5,806 nt of DNA from Deltaproteobacteria bacterium (lineage in GTDB: Bacteria; Myxococcota_A; Polyangia; Palsa-1104; JAEUJZ01), in NCBI GenBank assembly GCA_017990795.1, contig JAGNNG010000143.1:1-5806 (forward strand), written 5' to 3'. The notes beneath the pieces were generated by a model. That model was given only the letters and a program-made list of their open reading frames with translations, was not told the DNA's origin and searched no databases. Below, one piece after another: positions 1 through 5,687 of the stretch. The position numbers were made by a program, and so were the translations under genes. Position 1 is the first letter of the stretch. Every line of letters starts with the position of its first letter.

Positions 1-1756
1 AGGGCAGTGCGGCGCTCATGACCTTGAAAAAGATCGGGCCCGCGACGGCTGAGCCGTAGTGTCCATCTTGCGGCTCATCGACCATGACCAGTAGCAGCAA
101 GCGGGGATCATCGACGGGAGCAAAGCCAATGAAGGAAGACGCCCAGTGCTCAGGCGAGTAGCGGCGAGTGGCAGGATCTACTTTTTGTGCGGTGCCGGTC
201 TTGCCGGCGACGGGGTAGCCCAGGATGTCGAGCGTCTCTCCGGTGCCTTTCTTGAGCATGACGGCGCGCAACATCTGGCGCATGACGCTAGCGGTATGAG
301 CGCTAATGACGCGGTGGCCATCGGGCTGCGACTGCAGCACCACTTGCCCAGAAGGTGAGACAACCTTTTGCAGGATGCGGGGCCGATACAAAGTGCCACC
401 ATTGGCAAAGACCGCCATCGCCGCGGCAAGCTGCAGCGGGGTTGCGGTCATGCCTTGCCCGAAGCTGATGTTGGCAAAGGCAACGTCGCCCCACTCCGCG
501 ACGGGGCGAACTTGGCCGGCGCGTTCACCGGGGAGGTCGATGCCGCTGGGGGCAAAAAAGCCCATCTGGCGCAGCATCAGGAACATCTTTTCCTTCCCCA
601 AGCGGCGCGTGATCTTGCTGGTGCCGATATTGGAGGAGCGCGCGAGCACCTGCGAAGTGGTCAGGATGCCTTCAGGATCGGCGTCGTGAATGATGTTGTG
701 GCCGACGCGCCAAGAGCCGCCTTCGCAGTCCCACTCATCGGTGGCGCGGACGACTCCGGCCTCGATCGCGGCGGCAATGGTGAAAGGCTTGACGGTGGAG
801 CCAGGCTCAAACGGGTCAGTGACGGCGCGGTTGCGCACACCACGCTCGCGGGCGCCGCTGGGGTCGTTCGGGTTAACTGACGGCACTGAGGCCATCGCCA
901 CGACGTCGCCATTGCGAGGGTCCAGCGCAACCGCAACGCCAGCTTTGGCGTGAGCCGCCAAAACGCCTTCTTCCAGCGCCTTTTCGAGCCGGAACTGAAT
1001 GAACTTGTCCAGAGTCAGGTAGACATCGTGGCCGTGATCGCGCGCGACTTCGCCGACGCCACCGACCATGACTTTACGACCGCGCGCATCTTGCAGGCCC
1101 AGGATCGAGCTGCGGCTGCCGCGCAAGAAGCGATCGTAGGCCAGCTCTACGCCCTCCAGCCCGGTAGCGTCGACGCCAGCCCAGCCGAGCACCGGACCAG
1201 CGAGGCCGCGGTTCGGGTAGTAGCGCTTGGGCTCTTGCGTCATGCGTAGGCCAGGCACGCCCAGGTCTCGCACGCGCTGAGCTTCATCGGGAAGCAAGCG
1301 ACGCTTGAGGAATACAAACTGCTTTTCCGTCGCCAGTCGCTTCACCACCTCGCTACGCTCCAGGTGTAGCGCCTGCGAGAGCTGGGTGGCTAGCTGATCG
1401 CGACGCTCTGGGGTGGTGATCTCAGCGCGCAGCTTAGCGGGCTCGATATAAACCGAGTCGACATTCGCAGAGGCGGCCAGCTCGGTGCCAATGCTGTCAA
1501 AGATGCGTCCGCGATAAGGCGGCAACTCGACCTCCCGCAGATACTGTTCCTCTGCGAGCGAGCGATACAGGTCGCGCTTCTGCACTTGCAGGACGTAGGC
1601 CCGCGTGGCCAGCGAGCCAAAGCACAGCACCATGGTGCCTGCCAAGAGCCCGAGGCGAACGTAGATCCACCGGGAACGCGTCGCCTGCTGGACTTCGCGC
1701 GGGCCGATGGTGGGAAGGTTCGCAGACTTGCTGCCAGAGCGCGCGCGGTCAGTCAC
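1..1756 (-). CDS. ftsI: FtsI / PBP3, septal peptidoglycan transpeptidase (3' end outside window)
   Basis: Class B penicillin-binding protein that cross-links septal peptidoglycan in the periplasm, working with FtsW and the FtsQLB complex. The frame is open from a GTG at 1756 to the left edge (585 codons seen). A short basic cytoplasmic tail is followed by one membrane segment (about residues 32-51), then the dimerisation domain with YRGRIFD (81-87) and GLEGVE (199-204), then the transpeptidase domain. The three catalytic motifs are intact: STVK with nucleophile Ser320 and Lys323, SSN (374-376), and KTGT (519-522). The GTG is the first start after an in-frame TGA, overlaps the ftsL stop by 4 nt, and has GAGG 7 nt upstream. 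The usual DRNG after the dimerisation-domain RG motif reads DSIG. E. coli FtsI is 588 residues, so little is probably missing, although a C-terminal extension such as PASTA cannot be excluded. FtsI is preferred over other class B PBPs because of the ftsL neighbour. Confidence 0.96.
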   Translation of the reverse strand, partial: MTDRARSGSKSANLPTIGPREVQQATRSRWIYVRLGLLAGTMVLCFGSLATRAYVLQVQKRDLYRSLAEEQYLREVELPPYRGRIFDSIGTELAASANVDSVYIEPAKLRAEITTPERRDQLATQLSQALHLERSEVVKRLATEKQFVFLKRRLLPDEAQRVRDLGVPGLRMTQEPKRYYPNRGLAGPVLGWAGVDATGLEGVELAYDRFLRGSRSSILGLQDARGRKVMVGGVGEVARDHGHDVYLTLDKFIQFRLEKALEEGVLAAHAKAGVAVALDPRNGDVVAMASVPSVNPNDPSGARERGVRNRAVTDPFEPGSTVKPFTIAAAIEAGVVRATDEWDCEGGSWRVGHNIIHDADPEGILTTSQVLARSSNIGTSKITRRLGKEKMFLMLRQMGFFAPSGIDLPGERAGQVRPVAEWGDVAFANISFGQGMTATPLQLAAAMAVFANGGTLYRPRILQKVVSPSGQVVLQSQPDGHRVISAHTASVMRQMLRAVMLKKGTGETLDILGYPVAGKTGTAQKVDPATRRYSPEHWASSFIGFAPVDDPRLLLLVMVDEPQDGHYGSAVAGPIFFKVMSAALP

Positions 1757-2145
1757 GGCTGGGCCTCATGAGTGGCGGCAGGAGCGTTGGTCGCACGCAG
1801 CACGCGGATGCCGCTGGGGTCAGGGGGAACCATATGCAGCTTCTCGCGCGCAATGCGCTCGACCGTCGCTGGATCTTTACGCGTTGCCAGCTCCAGTCGC
1901 AGTCGCTGGTTGTGCTGAAGCAAAGCCTGGTGGAGCCGTGTCTGCTGAGACAGGTCGTAGCCGATCCGGATCACCTCTAAGCGGGTCCAGACGTGCAGCA
2001 GGGCCACCAGGACCAGGCCGGTTAGCGACAGGGTAACGATGATGCCGTAGCTACGTGTGCGCGCTGGCCAGGTCAGAATCCGTAGCAACCACTGCAACGA
2101 CACAGACGAGCGCGTGCGAACGCTCCGGCTTCCTACTGGGGCCAT
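1753..2145 (-). CDS. ftsL: FtsL-like cell division protein
   Basis: Small bitopic membrane protein of 130 residues, the size expected for FtsL. In the family it forms a periplasmic coiled coil with FtsB, sits in the FtsQLB complex and helps activate FtsWI at the septum. Visible features are a basic cytoplasmic N-terminus (about 1-32), one hydrophobic segment (about 33-53), then a Leu- and Gln-rich helical stretch (about 54-88) suited to a coiled coil. After it comes a conserved-looking ERIAREKL (97-104) followed by MVPPDP, the pattern typical of FtsL/DivIC proteins. The ATG lies inside the end of rsmH (13-nt overlap) with GAGG 7 nt upstream. Its stop overlaps the ftsI start (GTGA). FtsL sequences diverge strongly, so the call rests on size, topology and position between rsmH and ftsI; a FtsB/DivIC-type paralogue is the alternative. 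Confidence 0.87.
   Translation of the reverse strand: MAPVGSRSVRTRSSVSLQWLLRILTWPARTRSYGIIVTLSLTGLVLVALLHVWTRLEVIRIGYDLSQQTRLHQALLQHNQRLRLELATRKDPATVERIAREKLHMVPPDPSGIRVLRATNAPAATHEAQP
1764..1767 (-). promoter_or_regulatory. Ribosome-binding site of ftsI
   Basis: GAGG on the minus strand, 7 nt before the GTG start of ftsI and inside the end of ftsL. It settles the choice of a GTG start, because an in-frame TGA lies immediately upstream and the next in-frame ATG falls within the membrane segment. Confidence 0.8.
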
Positions 2146-3131
2146 GCTGCGACCTCAGAGGACGTGGGCTCACTTTGAGCTTGAGCTGTCGCGGCAGGAT
2201 CGACGCGAACGGCAGCGCGCAGTCGAGCGGAGCGGGCTCGTGGATTGAGTCGCATTTCCTCATCGCTGGGCAGCACTGGCTTGCGGGTTAGAAGCGCAAA
2301 CGGAGCGGTCTCGCTGCCGTCACGAAGTCGCTGGGCTTTGACGACTGCAGGCGCGTGCTGCATGTGCTGCTTGACCAGTCGATCCTCCAGGGAGTGAAAG
2401 GAGATAACGACTAGCTTCCCTCCTGGCTTCAGACAGCGCGGGGCATCGGAGAGAAGGTTGTGGACTTGCCGCAGCTCATCATTGACGGCGATGCGCAAGG
2501 CCTGAAAGGTGCGCGTTGCGGGATGCTTGTGTGGATCGCGAGATGGGCAGGCTGCGTCGATAACTTGCGCCAGAGTATGCGTATTTACTAGCTCACCAGC
2601 AGCATGGGCAGCCTTCAGAGATCGCGCAATCCGCCGAGCGTAGCGCTCTTCCCCGTACTCATTGATGATGTCGGCCAGCGTCTCTTCCGGTAACCGGCCA
2701 ATGAGGTCTAGCGCGGTCTCGCCAGCATCGGGGTTCATGCGCATATCGATGGGCCCCAGGCTTTGAAAAGAAAAACCGCGCTCGGGGCGATCTAGCTGCA
2801 TCGATGAAACACCCAGGTCGGCCAAGATGCCGTCCACAGGGGCGATGTGGTGCTGGGCCAGCAGCGACAGCAAGTCGCCAAAGGCTCCGTGAATGGGCCG
2901 GAAGCGCGCGCCAAACCGTGCCAGCCGCTCACCCGCAAGCTGCAGCGCGCTGGCATCCCGATCGATGCCAATGACGCAGATATTGTCATCAAAGCGCTCG
3001 AGCAGCGCCTCGGTGTGCCCGCCTGCCCCCAGGGTTACATCGATGTACACGCCCCCCGGACGCGGCTCCAGAAATTGGAGCACTTCTTCTAAGAGCACGG
3101 AGCGATGCGCGGTGGTCCAGCTAGTCTGCAT
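2133..3131 (-). CDS. rsmH: RsmH, 16S rRNA m4C1402 methyltransferase
   Basis: SAM-dependent methyltransferase (formerly MraW) that N4-methylates C1402 of 16S rRNA, near the ribosomal P site, in the cytoplasm. It has 332 residues against 313 in E. coli. Motifs in order: HRSVLLEEVL at the N-terminus; the SAM-binding DVTLGAGGHTEALL (31-44); GIDRDASAL (55-63); DGILADLGVSSMQLD (100-114); ERGFSF and DMRM (118-132); INEYGEERYARRIA (156-169); HPATRTFQALRIAVNDEL (203-220); and ISFHSLEDRLVK (243-254). The Ala/Gln/Ser-rich tail after about residue 310 looks like a lineage-specific, disordered extension. The ATG is placed by the conserved N-terminus; its ribosome-binding site is weak (only GGTAA just before the ATG). 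It is the first gene of the rsmH-ftsL-ftsI operon, and its end overlaps ftsL by 13 nt. No mraZ precedes it. Confidence 0.98.
   Translation of the reverse strand: MQTSWTTAHRSVLLEEVLQFLEPRPGGVYIDVTLGAGGHTEALLERFDDNICVIGIDRDASALQLAGERLARFGARFRPIHGAFGDLLSLLAQHHIAPVDGILADLGVSSMQLDRPERGFSFQSLGPIDMRMNPDAGETALDLIGRLPEETLADIINEYGEERYARRIARSLKAAHAAGELVNTHTLAQVIDAACPSRDPHKHPATRTFQALRIAVNDELRQVHNLLSDAPRCLKPGGKLVVISFHSLEDRLVKQHMQHAPAVVKAQRLRDGSETAPFALLTRKPVLPSDEEMRLNPRARSARLRAAVRVDPAATAQAQSEPTSSEVAAWPQ
2153..2156 (-). promoter_or_regulatory. Ribosome-binding site of ftsL
   Basis: GAGG on the minus strand, 7 nt before the ftsL ATG and inside the rsmH coding region. It supports the ATG at 2145 as the true start and suggests translational coupling to rsmH. 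Confidence 0.8.
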
Positions 3132-3142
3132 TTTACCGACTA

Positions 3143-3172
3143 GATGTAGCTATCACCGTCGAGAGGTGTCAA
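3143..3172 (-). promoter_or_regulatory. Candidate sigma-70-type promoter of the rsmH-ftsL-ftsI operon
   Basis: On the minus strand a perfect -35 TTGACA (3172-3167) is followed after 18 nt by TACATC (3148-3143), a weak -10 with 3 of 6 consensus bases. Transcription would start only about 5-8 nt before the rsmH ATG, giving a nearly leaderless mRNA. The -35 is clear but the -10 is poor, so the element is a candidate only. Confidence 0.4.
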
Positions 3173-3226
3173 GTTTTCGCAAGAATTTCCAAGAGCTACC
3201 GTGATTCTCAGAAGTGGGAGCCGCAA

Positions 3227-3249
3227 CGCCAGGGTTCCGCCAACCGGCG
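3227..3249. repeat. Bulged inverted repeat
   Basis: CGCC pairs with GGCG and, inside a 2-nt bulge, GGTT pairs with AACC around the loop CCGCC. It is the first of three neighbouring dyads between rsmH and the sigma-54-type promoter. Function unknown; short arms mean it could be chance. Confidence 0.35.
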
Positions 3250-3251
3250 AA

Positions 3252-3266
3252 TACACCCTGCGTGTA
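3252..3266. promoter_or_regulatory. Dyad TACAC-N5-GTGTA, possible operator
   Basis: Perfect 5-bp arms around a 5-nt centre, a geometry suited to a dimeric helix-turn-helix protein. It lies about 117 nt upstream of the -24 element of the sigma-54-type promoter, within the range where enhancer-binding proteins commonly bind. No protein can be assigned. Confidence 0.35.
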
Positions 3267-3273
3267 AAGGATT

Positions 3274-3305
3274 GTTCACAGCCATCCGGAAGCAGTCGGG
3301 TGAAC
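3274..3305. promoter_or_regulatory. Spaced inverted repeat GTTCAC-N20-GTGAAC, possible upstream activator site
   Basis: Perfect 6-bp arms separated by 20 nt. Allowing mismatches the similarity extends a few bases outward (ATTGTTCAC against TTGGTTCAC). It lies about 78 nt upstream of the -24 element. The arms are short, so this is suggestive only. Confidence 0.35.
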
Positions 3306-3382
3306 CAATTTGCACTGCCACCCTTGAGCTATAACTCGGCGATACTTTGACCAGCGGGCGACTGTTTGGCGGCAGATGTTTT

Positions 3383-3398
3383 TGGCATGACTGCTGCT
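3383..3398 (+). promoter_or_regulatory. Sigma-54 (RpoN) -24/-12 promoter candidate
   Basis: TGGCATGACTGCTGCT fits the sigma-54 consensus TGGCACGN4TTGCW at 10 of the 12 defined positions. The diagnostic GG (3384-3385) and GC (3396-3397) are separated by exactly 10 nt. The predicted transcription start is near 3409, giving a leader of roughly 53 nt before the lipoprotein ATG. Sigma-54 promoters need an AAA+ enhancer-binding protein bound upstream, and dyads are present at a suitable distance. No good sigma-70 alternative was seen for this gene. Confidence 0.6.
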
Positions 3399-3449
3399 CC
3401 TGCGAAAAACATGGTAAATGTGTCTATAGGTTTTCACTCATCAAGTCAT

Positions 3450-3454
3450 GGAGG
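3450..3454 (+). promoter_or_regulatory. Ribosome-binding site of the Cys-rich lipoprotein gene
   Basis: GGAGG, a full match to the anti-Shine-Dalgarno core, 7 nt before the ATG at 3462. It decides the start against the in-frame ATGs at 3366, 3387 and 3411. Confidence 0.85.
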
Positions 3455-3461
3455 ACTCCCG

Positions 3462-4421
3462 ATGCGCTCTGTGCGTAAGATTCAGAGTCTATTCGCGCTG
3501 GCTACGCCGATGCTCGGTGCCATCTTCCTGTTCTTGCAGACCGGCTGCGTCGGCGAGGACAACAAGGCAAGGTTTTACACCTACTGCGATCAAGCTGGCT
3601 GTTACGAGTGCGGTCCCACAGGCTGCACTGGACTAGCAGGGCGGCCACCCGGCGCAAGCTGCAAAACTGCCAACGAGTGCGCACCGGGCTGCTTCTGTGC
3701 CCCGGACAACACCTGCTCCGAAGCTGGCTTCTGTGATCGGGTTGGCGACTGCGCTCGCGGCTATACCTGTAACGTTGCTCGTCACTCCTGTGAGCCAGAC
3801 AAGGCCCCAGGCACTGTCACCCCCAAGAGCTGCCGCGTACAGCTCGACTGCGGCGTTGGTAACGAGTGTGTCAATGCGCAGTGCAAGCCTGCTCCCGTGG
3901 ACCCTAACCACTGTATTTTCAATCGCGAGTGTGGAGACGGTGGACAGTGCGTAGACGGGGCCTGTCAGAAAGCCTGCACCGACTCCACCACCTGCGGCAC
4001 GGGGCGCGCTTGTGTCAGCAACCGCTGCGTAGCCAAGCCGGTGGATGGATCGGCCTGCGTAACCACGGCGCAGTGTGGTGCGGGTCAGCAGTGCATCGAC
4101 AGCGCCTGCCACCCAACCTGCGTCAAGGATGCAGAGTGCCAGGCCGCAAACAAGAACGATGTGTGCGTAGTCGGTGTCTGTCGTGCCAATGAACGGCGCG
4201 TCCCCGAGTGCAAGATCAGCGCAGACTGCGGGGCGGGTCGTGAGTGTGTCAATGCGCAGTGCCGCAGTTCCTGCTTCGCGAACAGCGACTGCAGCGCCTG
4301 CACCGATGGCAATGTTTGCAACACTGGCTTCTGCATGACCGGTGCGGAAGTCAGCCCGGCCTGCAAGCTGGGGACGGACTGCAAAGCCGCTCATTGTGTA
4401 AACGGCGCTTGCGGTCAGTAG
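3462..4421 (+). CDS. Predicted Cys-rich repeat lipoprotein, function unknown
   Basis: A 319-residue exported protein that I cannot assign to a named function. The N-terminus is a signal peptide: basic start (MRSVRKIQ), hydrophobic core (about 10-25), then LQTGC with the likely lipidated Cys29. Gln at -3 is atypical for a lipobox, so simple secretion is possible. The mature part has 46 further Cys. From residue 124 it is built of tandem units that begin at Cys124, 151, 199, 250 and 301. The complete units are about 48-51 residues, and each opens with CxxxxxCGxGxxCxxxxC or a close variant. Similar Cys-rich modules are frequent in Myxococcota surface proteins. The even Cys number suggests up to 23 disulfides and an extended, disulfide-stabilised chain at the cell envelope. 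A perfect ribosome-binding site sets the start. The gene is monocistronic, with a sigma-54-type promoter before it and an intrinsic terminator after it. Confidence 0.85.
   Translation: MRSVRKIQSLFALATPMLGAIFLFLQTGCVGEDNKARFYTYCDQAGCYECGPTGCTGLAGRPPGASCKTANECAPGCFCAPDNTCSEAGFCDRVGDCARGYTCNVARHSCEPDKAPGTVTPKSCRVQLDCGVGNECVNAQCKPAPVDPNHCIFNRECGDGGQCVDGACQKACTDSTTCGTGRACVSNRCVAKPVDGSACVTTAQCGAGQQCIDSACHPTCVKDAECQAANKNDVCVVGVCRANERRVPECKISADCGAGRECVNAQCRSSCFANSDCSACTDGNVCNTGFCMTGAEVSPACKLGTDCKAAHCVNGACGQ
3864..3884 (+). repeat. 21-nt exact direct repeat, copy 1 (inside lipoprotein gene)
   Basis: Encodes ECVNAQC within the unit that starts at Cys124. It is identical over 21 nt to positions 4242-4262, exactly 378 nt (126 codons) downstream. 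Exact conservation at DNA level points to internal duplication or gene conversion. Confidence 0.85.
4242..4262 (+). repeat. 21-nt exact direct repeat, copy 2 (inside lipoprotein gene)
   Basis: Second copy of the sequence at 3864-3884, encoding ECVNAQC in the unit that starts at Cys250. The surrounding codons are similar at protein level (DCGVGN against DCGAGR) but differ in DNA. Confidence 0.85.
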
Positions 4422-4505
4422 TTGGCTAAGTCCTCGTCGAGTGTCTCGCAGAACTGCAGCGGGATCTCTCGGCGAGGCAAACGCAGCGCGTCTTCGGACG
4501 TAACC

Positions 4506-4540
4506 AGGGCAGGCTTCTTGTTGGGAGCCTGCTTTTTTTA
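4506..4540 (+). terminator. Intrinsic (rho-independent) terminator of the lipoprotein gene
   Basis: A perfect 7-bp stem GCAGGCT/AGCCTGC (4509-4515 with 4526-4532) can extend inward through U-G, C-G and U-G pairs to a TGTT loop. It is followed by seven T (4533-4539). The T-run lies only on the plus-strand side, so it acts on rightward transcription. It sits 85 nt after the lipoprotein stop and separates that gene from the prepilin peptidase gene. Confidence 0.92.
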
Positions 4541-4596
4541 TGCCTGCTATGAGGCTTGCCGTTATCGCGGCCCATGTCTCAACTCCGGTTAGCTAC

Positions 4597-4627
4597 TTGG
4601 CGCGAGGACCGTCGGACCTGCTATAAC
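4597..4627 (+). promoter_or_regulatory. Weak promoter candidate for the prepilin peptidase gene
   Basis: TATAAC (4622-4627) matches 5 of 6 bases of a -10 box. TTGGCG (4597-4602) is a partial -35 at a long spacing of 19 nt. The gene lies behind a terminator, so it needs a promoter in the 100 nt between them. If this one is used, the leader would be only about 5-8 nt. Confidence 0.35.
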
Positions 4628-4640
4628 CAGCGATACATTG

Positions 4641-5534
4641 ATGCTCGCCGACCTTGAAGCGTTCATTGCCAGCCAGCTGCATGCGCCAGTAGCGGTGGTG
4701 GTGGCTGGGTTATGGGGTTTGCTGTGGGGCAGCTTCGGAAATGTATGCATTCATCGAGTGCCGCTGGGGCAGTCGGTGGTACGTCCTGCCTCGCACTGTC
4801 CGCACTGTCAAAAAGAGATCGCCTGGTTTGACAACGTGCCAGTTCTGGGCTGGCTGATGCTGCGTGGGCGCTGTCGTCAGTGCGCAGCGCCAATTTCGGC
4901 GCTTTATCCCTTGTTCGAGCTGCTGGGTGGCGTGTTAGCGGTGGTGCTGTATCTGCGCTTTGTGGCCTTGGGCGGCGAGACCTCGCCGCCGCTGCTGCTG
5001 GCACAGTTCCTGGTTTACTTTGGGTTTGCTCTCACGCTGGCGGTACTGTCGGTGATTGACTGGCAGCTTCTGCTTTTGCCAGACCGCATTACCCTGCCAG
5101 CGATTCCTTTGTTCTATGTTCTTGGTCGCGTCTTGGGCGACATCGGCTGGCTCGATGCACTGATCGGGTCGGCGGTAGGCTACCTGCTGATTCGTGCGGT
5201 ATCCGATGGGTATTACTACTTAACGGGACGTGAGGGACTGGGGTACGGCGATGGCAAGCTGTTGGGGCTCATCGGTGCGCTACTTGGTTGGCAGGCGCTG
5301 CCATGGACTCTACTGATGGGCTCAGTATCTGCGTGCTTGATTAGCTTTCCGCTGCTGTTGTGGCGAAGACGGGCAGGGCAAGAAATAGTAGAGCTGCGAC
5401 AGACACCCGTGCCGTTTGGGCCGTTTCTATCGCTGGGGGCACTGGCCTACCTGCTCATGCTTCATGGTCGCAACATAGACGAGGTAATGCTGTCCCTGTT
5501 CTCGCGGTTGGGCTTGGCCAGGATGCTGCAGTGA
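4641..5534 (+). CDS. pilD: Type IV prepilin peptidase / N-methyltransferase (PilD family)
   Basis: Inner-membrane aspartic protease that cleaves the leader of type IV prepilins or type II secretion pseudopilins after Gly and N-methylates the new N-terminus. With 297 residues it has the bifunctional architecture: first membrane segment, then GSFGNVCIHRVP (30-41), then the cytoplasmic zinc-binding loop with CPHC (53-56) and CRQC (78-81), then a multi-pass A24 peptidase domain. The catalytic pair is Asp140 (SVIDWQLLLLPD) and Asp204 (GLGYGDGK). Their spacing of 64 residues equals that of the characterised TcpJ pair. VPFGPFLSLGA (257-267) is the conserved C-terminal segment. The ATG at 4641 is chosen; a TTG directly before it is also in frame. 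No clear ribosome-binding site was seen. No pilin or pilus assembly gene is visible nearby, so whether it serves pili or type II secretion is open. Confidence 0.96.
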   Translation: MLADLEAFIASQLHAPVAVVVAGLWGLLWGSFGNVCIHRVPLGQSVVRPASHCPHCQKEIAWFDNVPVLGWLMLRGRCRQCAAPISALYPLFELLGGVLAVVLYLRFVALGGETSPPLLLAQFLVYFGFALTLAVLSVIDWQLLLLPDRITLPAIPLFYVLGRVLGDIGWLDALIGSAVGYLLIRAVSDGYYYLTGREGLGYGDGKLLGLIGALLGWQALPWTLLMGSVSACLISFPLLLWRRRAGQEIVELRQTPVPFGPFLSLGALAYLLMLHGRNIDEVMLSLFSRLGLARMLQ

Positions 5535-5540
5535 GCTCAC
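5531..5540. repeat. 10-bp perfect palindrome over the pilD stop
   Basis: GTGAGCTCAC is identical to its reverse complement and includes the pilD TGA (5532-5534). It could be a protein site or a chance SacI-like palindrome; there is no further support. Confidence 0.3.
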
Positions 5541-5555
5541 TTGAAGAGGGGCGGC

Positions 5556-5578
5556 TGCCGAGACCGGCTCACTCGGCA
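5556..5578 (+). other. Hairpin after pilD without a T-run
   Basis: TGCCGAG (5556-5562) pairs perfectly with CTCGGCA (5572-5578) around a 9-nt loop, 21 nt after the pilD stop. No T-run follows, so it is not a canonical intrinsic terminator. It could stabilise the mRNA 3' end or assist rho-dependent termination. Confidence 0.4.
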
Positions 5579-5681
5579 CGTGTAGTTCCACGCTCCTGGT
5601 TGTCGCCACGGTATTTTGATGACCGTCGAGCCACGAGTACGGTTACTGGCGATGCCCCTCAATCAGCAGCATCTGTTGCTC

Positions 5682-5687
5682 TATAAT
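5682..5687 (+). promoter_or_regulatory. TATAAT -10 box, candidate promoter of the right-edge gene
   Basis: An exact TATAAT in a locally AT-rich stretch, 61 nt before the ATG at 5749. No good -35 lies 16-18 nt upstream (TCAATC at 17 nt). If used, the promoter probably depends on an activator. Two TGCCCCTC copies (5653-5660 and 5698-5705) flank it. Confidence 0.45.

Larger units (their letters stand above)
3132..3461. other. Divergent intergenic regulatory region between rsmH and the Cys-rich lipoprotein gene
   Basis: 330 nt with no convincing gene. Going from rsmH outward it holds a TTGACA box for rsmH (3167-3172), three dyad-symmetric elements (3227-3249, 3252-3266, 3274-3305), a near-palindrome GAGCTATAACTC (3326-3337), a sigma-54-type promoter (3383-3398) and the ribosome-binding site of the lipoprotein gene (3450-3454). 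The lipoprotein frame stays open upstream to an ATG at 3366. That extension is rejected because it would place 32 extra residues before a good signal peptide and ignore a strong ribosome-binding site. Confidence 0.7.

Noticed and set aside
368..880. 170-codon plus-strand open frame
   Set aside because: It lies entirely opposite ftsI, whose minus-strand frame carries STVK, SSN and KTGT. GC-rich codon bias explains the open antisense frame.
3326..3337. Near-palindrome GAGCTATAACTC with TATAAC / TATAGC as possible -10 boxes
   Set aside because: No -35 lies at an acceptable distance on either strand (TTGCAC on the plus strand leaves only 14 nt).
3366..3461. Upstream extension of the lipoprotein gene to an ATG at 3366
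   Set aside because: It would put 32 residues before the signal peptide, overlap the sigma-54-type promoter, and ignore the GGAGG site before 3462.
3633..4394. Long open frame (253 codons) antisense to the Cys-rich gene, and a shorter one at 4085-4384
   Set aside because: Cys codons read backwards become Ala and Thr codons, so Cys-rich repeats automatically leave the opposite strand poor in stops. The product is Ala-rich and without motifs, and the sense frame has a signal peptide and ribosome-binding site.
4598..4613. Second sigma-54-like element before pilD (TGGCGCGAGGACCGTC)
   Set aside because: The GC at -12 is replaced by GT and the TTGC part is lost, so the diagnostic feature is missing.
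5360..5686. 108-codon plus-strand open frame running from inside pilD into the spacer
   Set aside because: It starts out of frame within the well-conserved end of pilD, has no ribosome-binding site and shows no recognisable motif.
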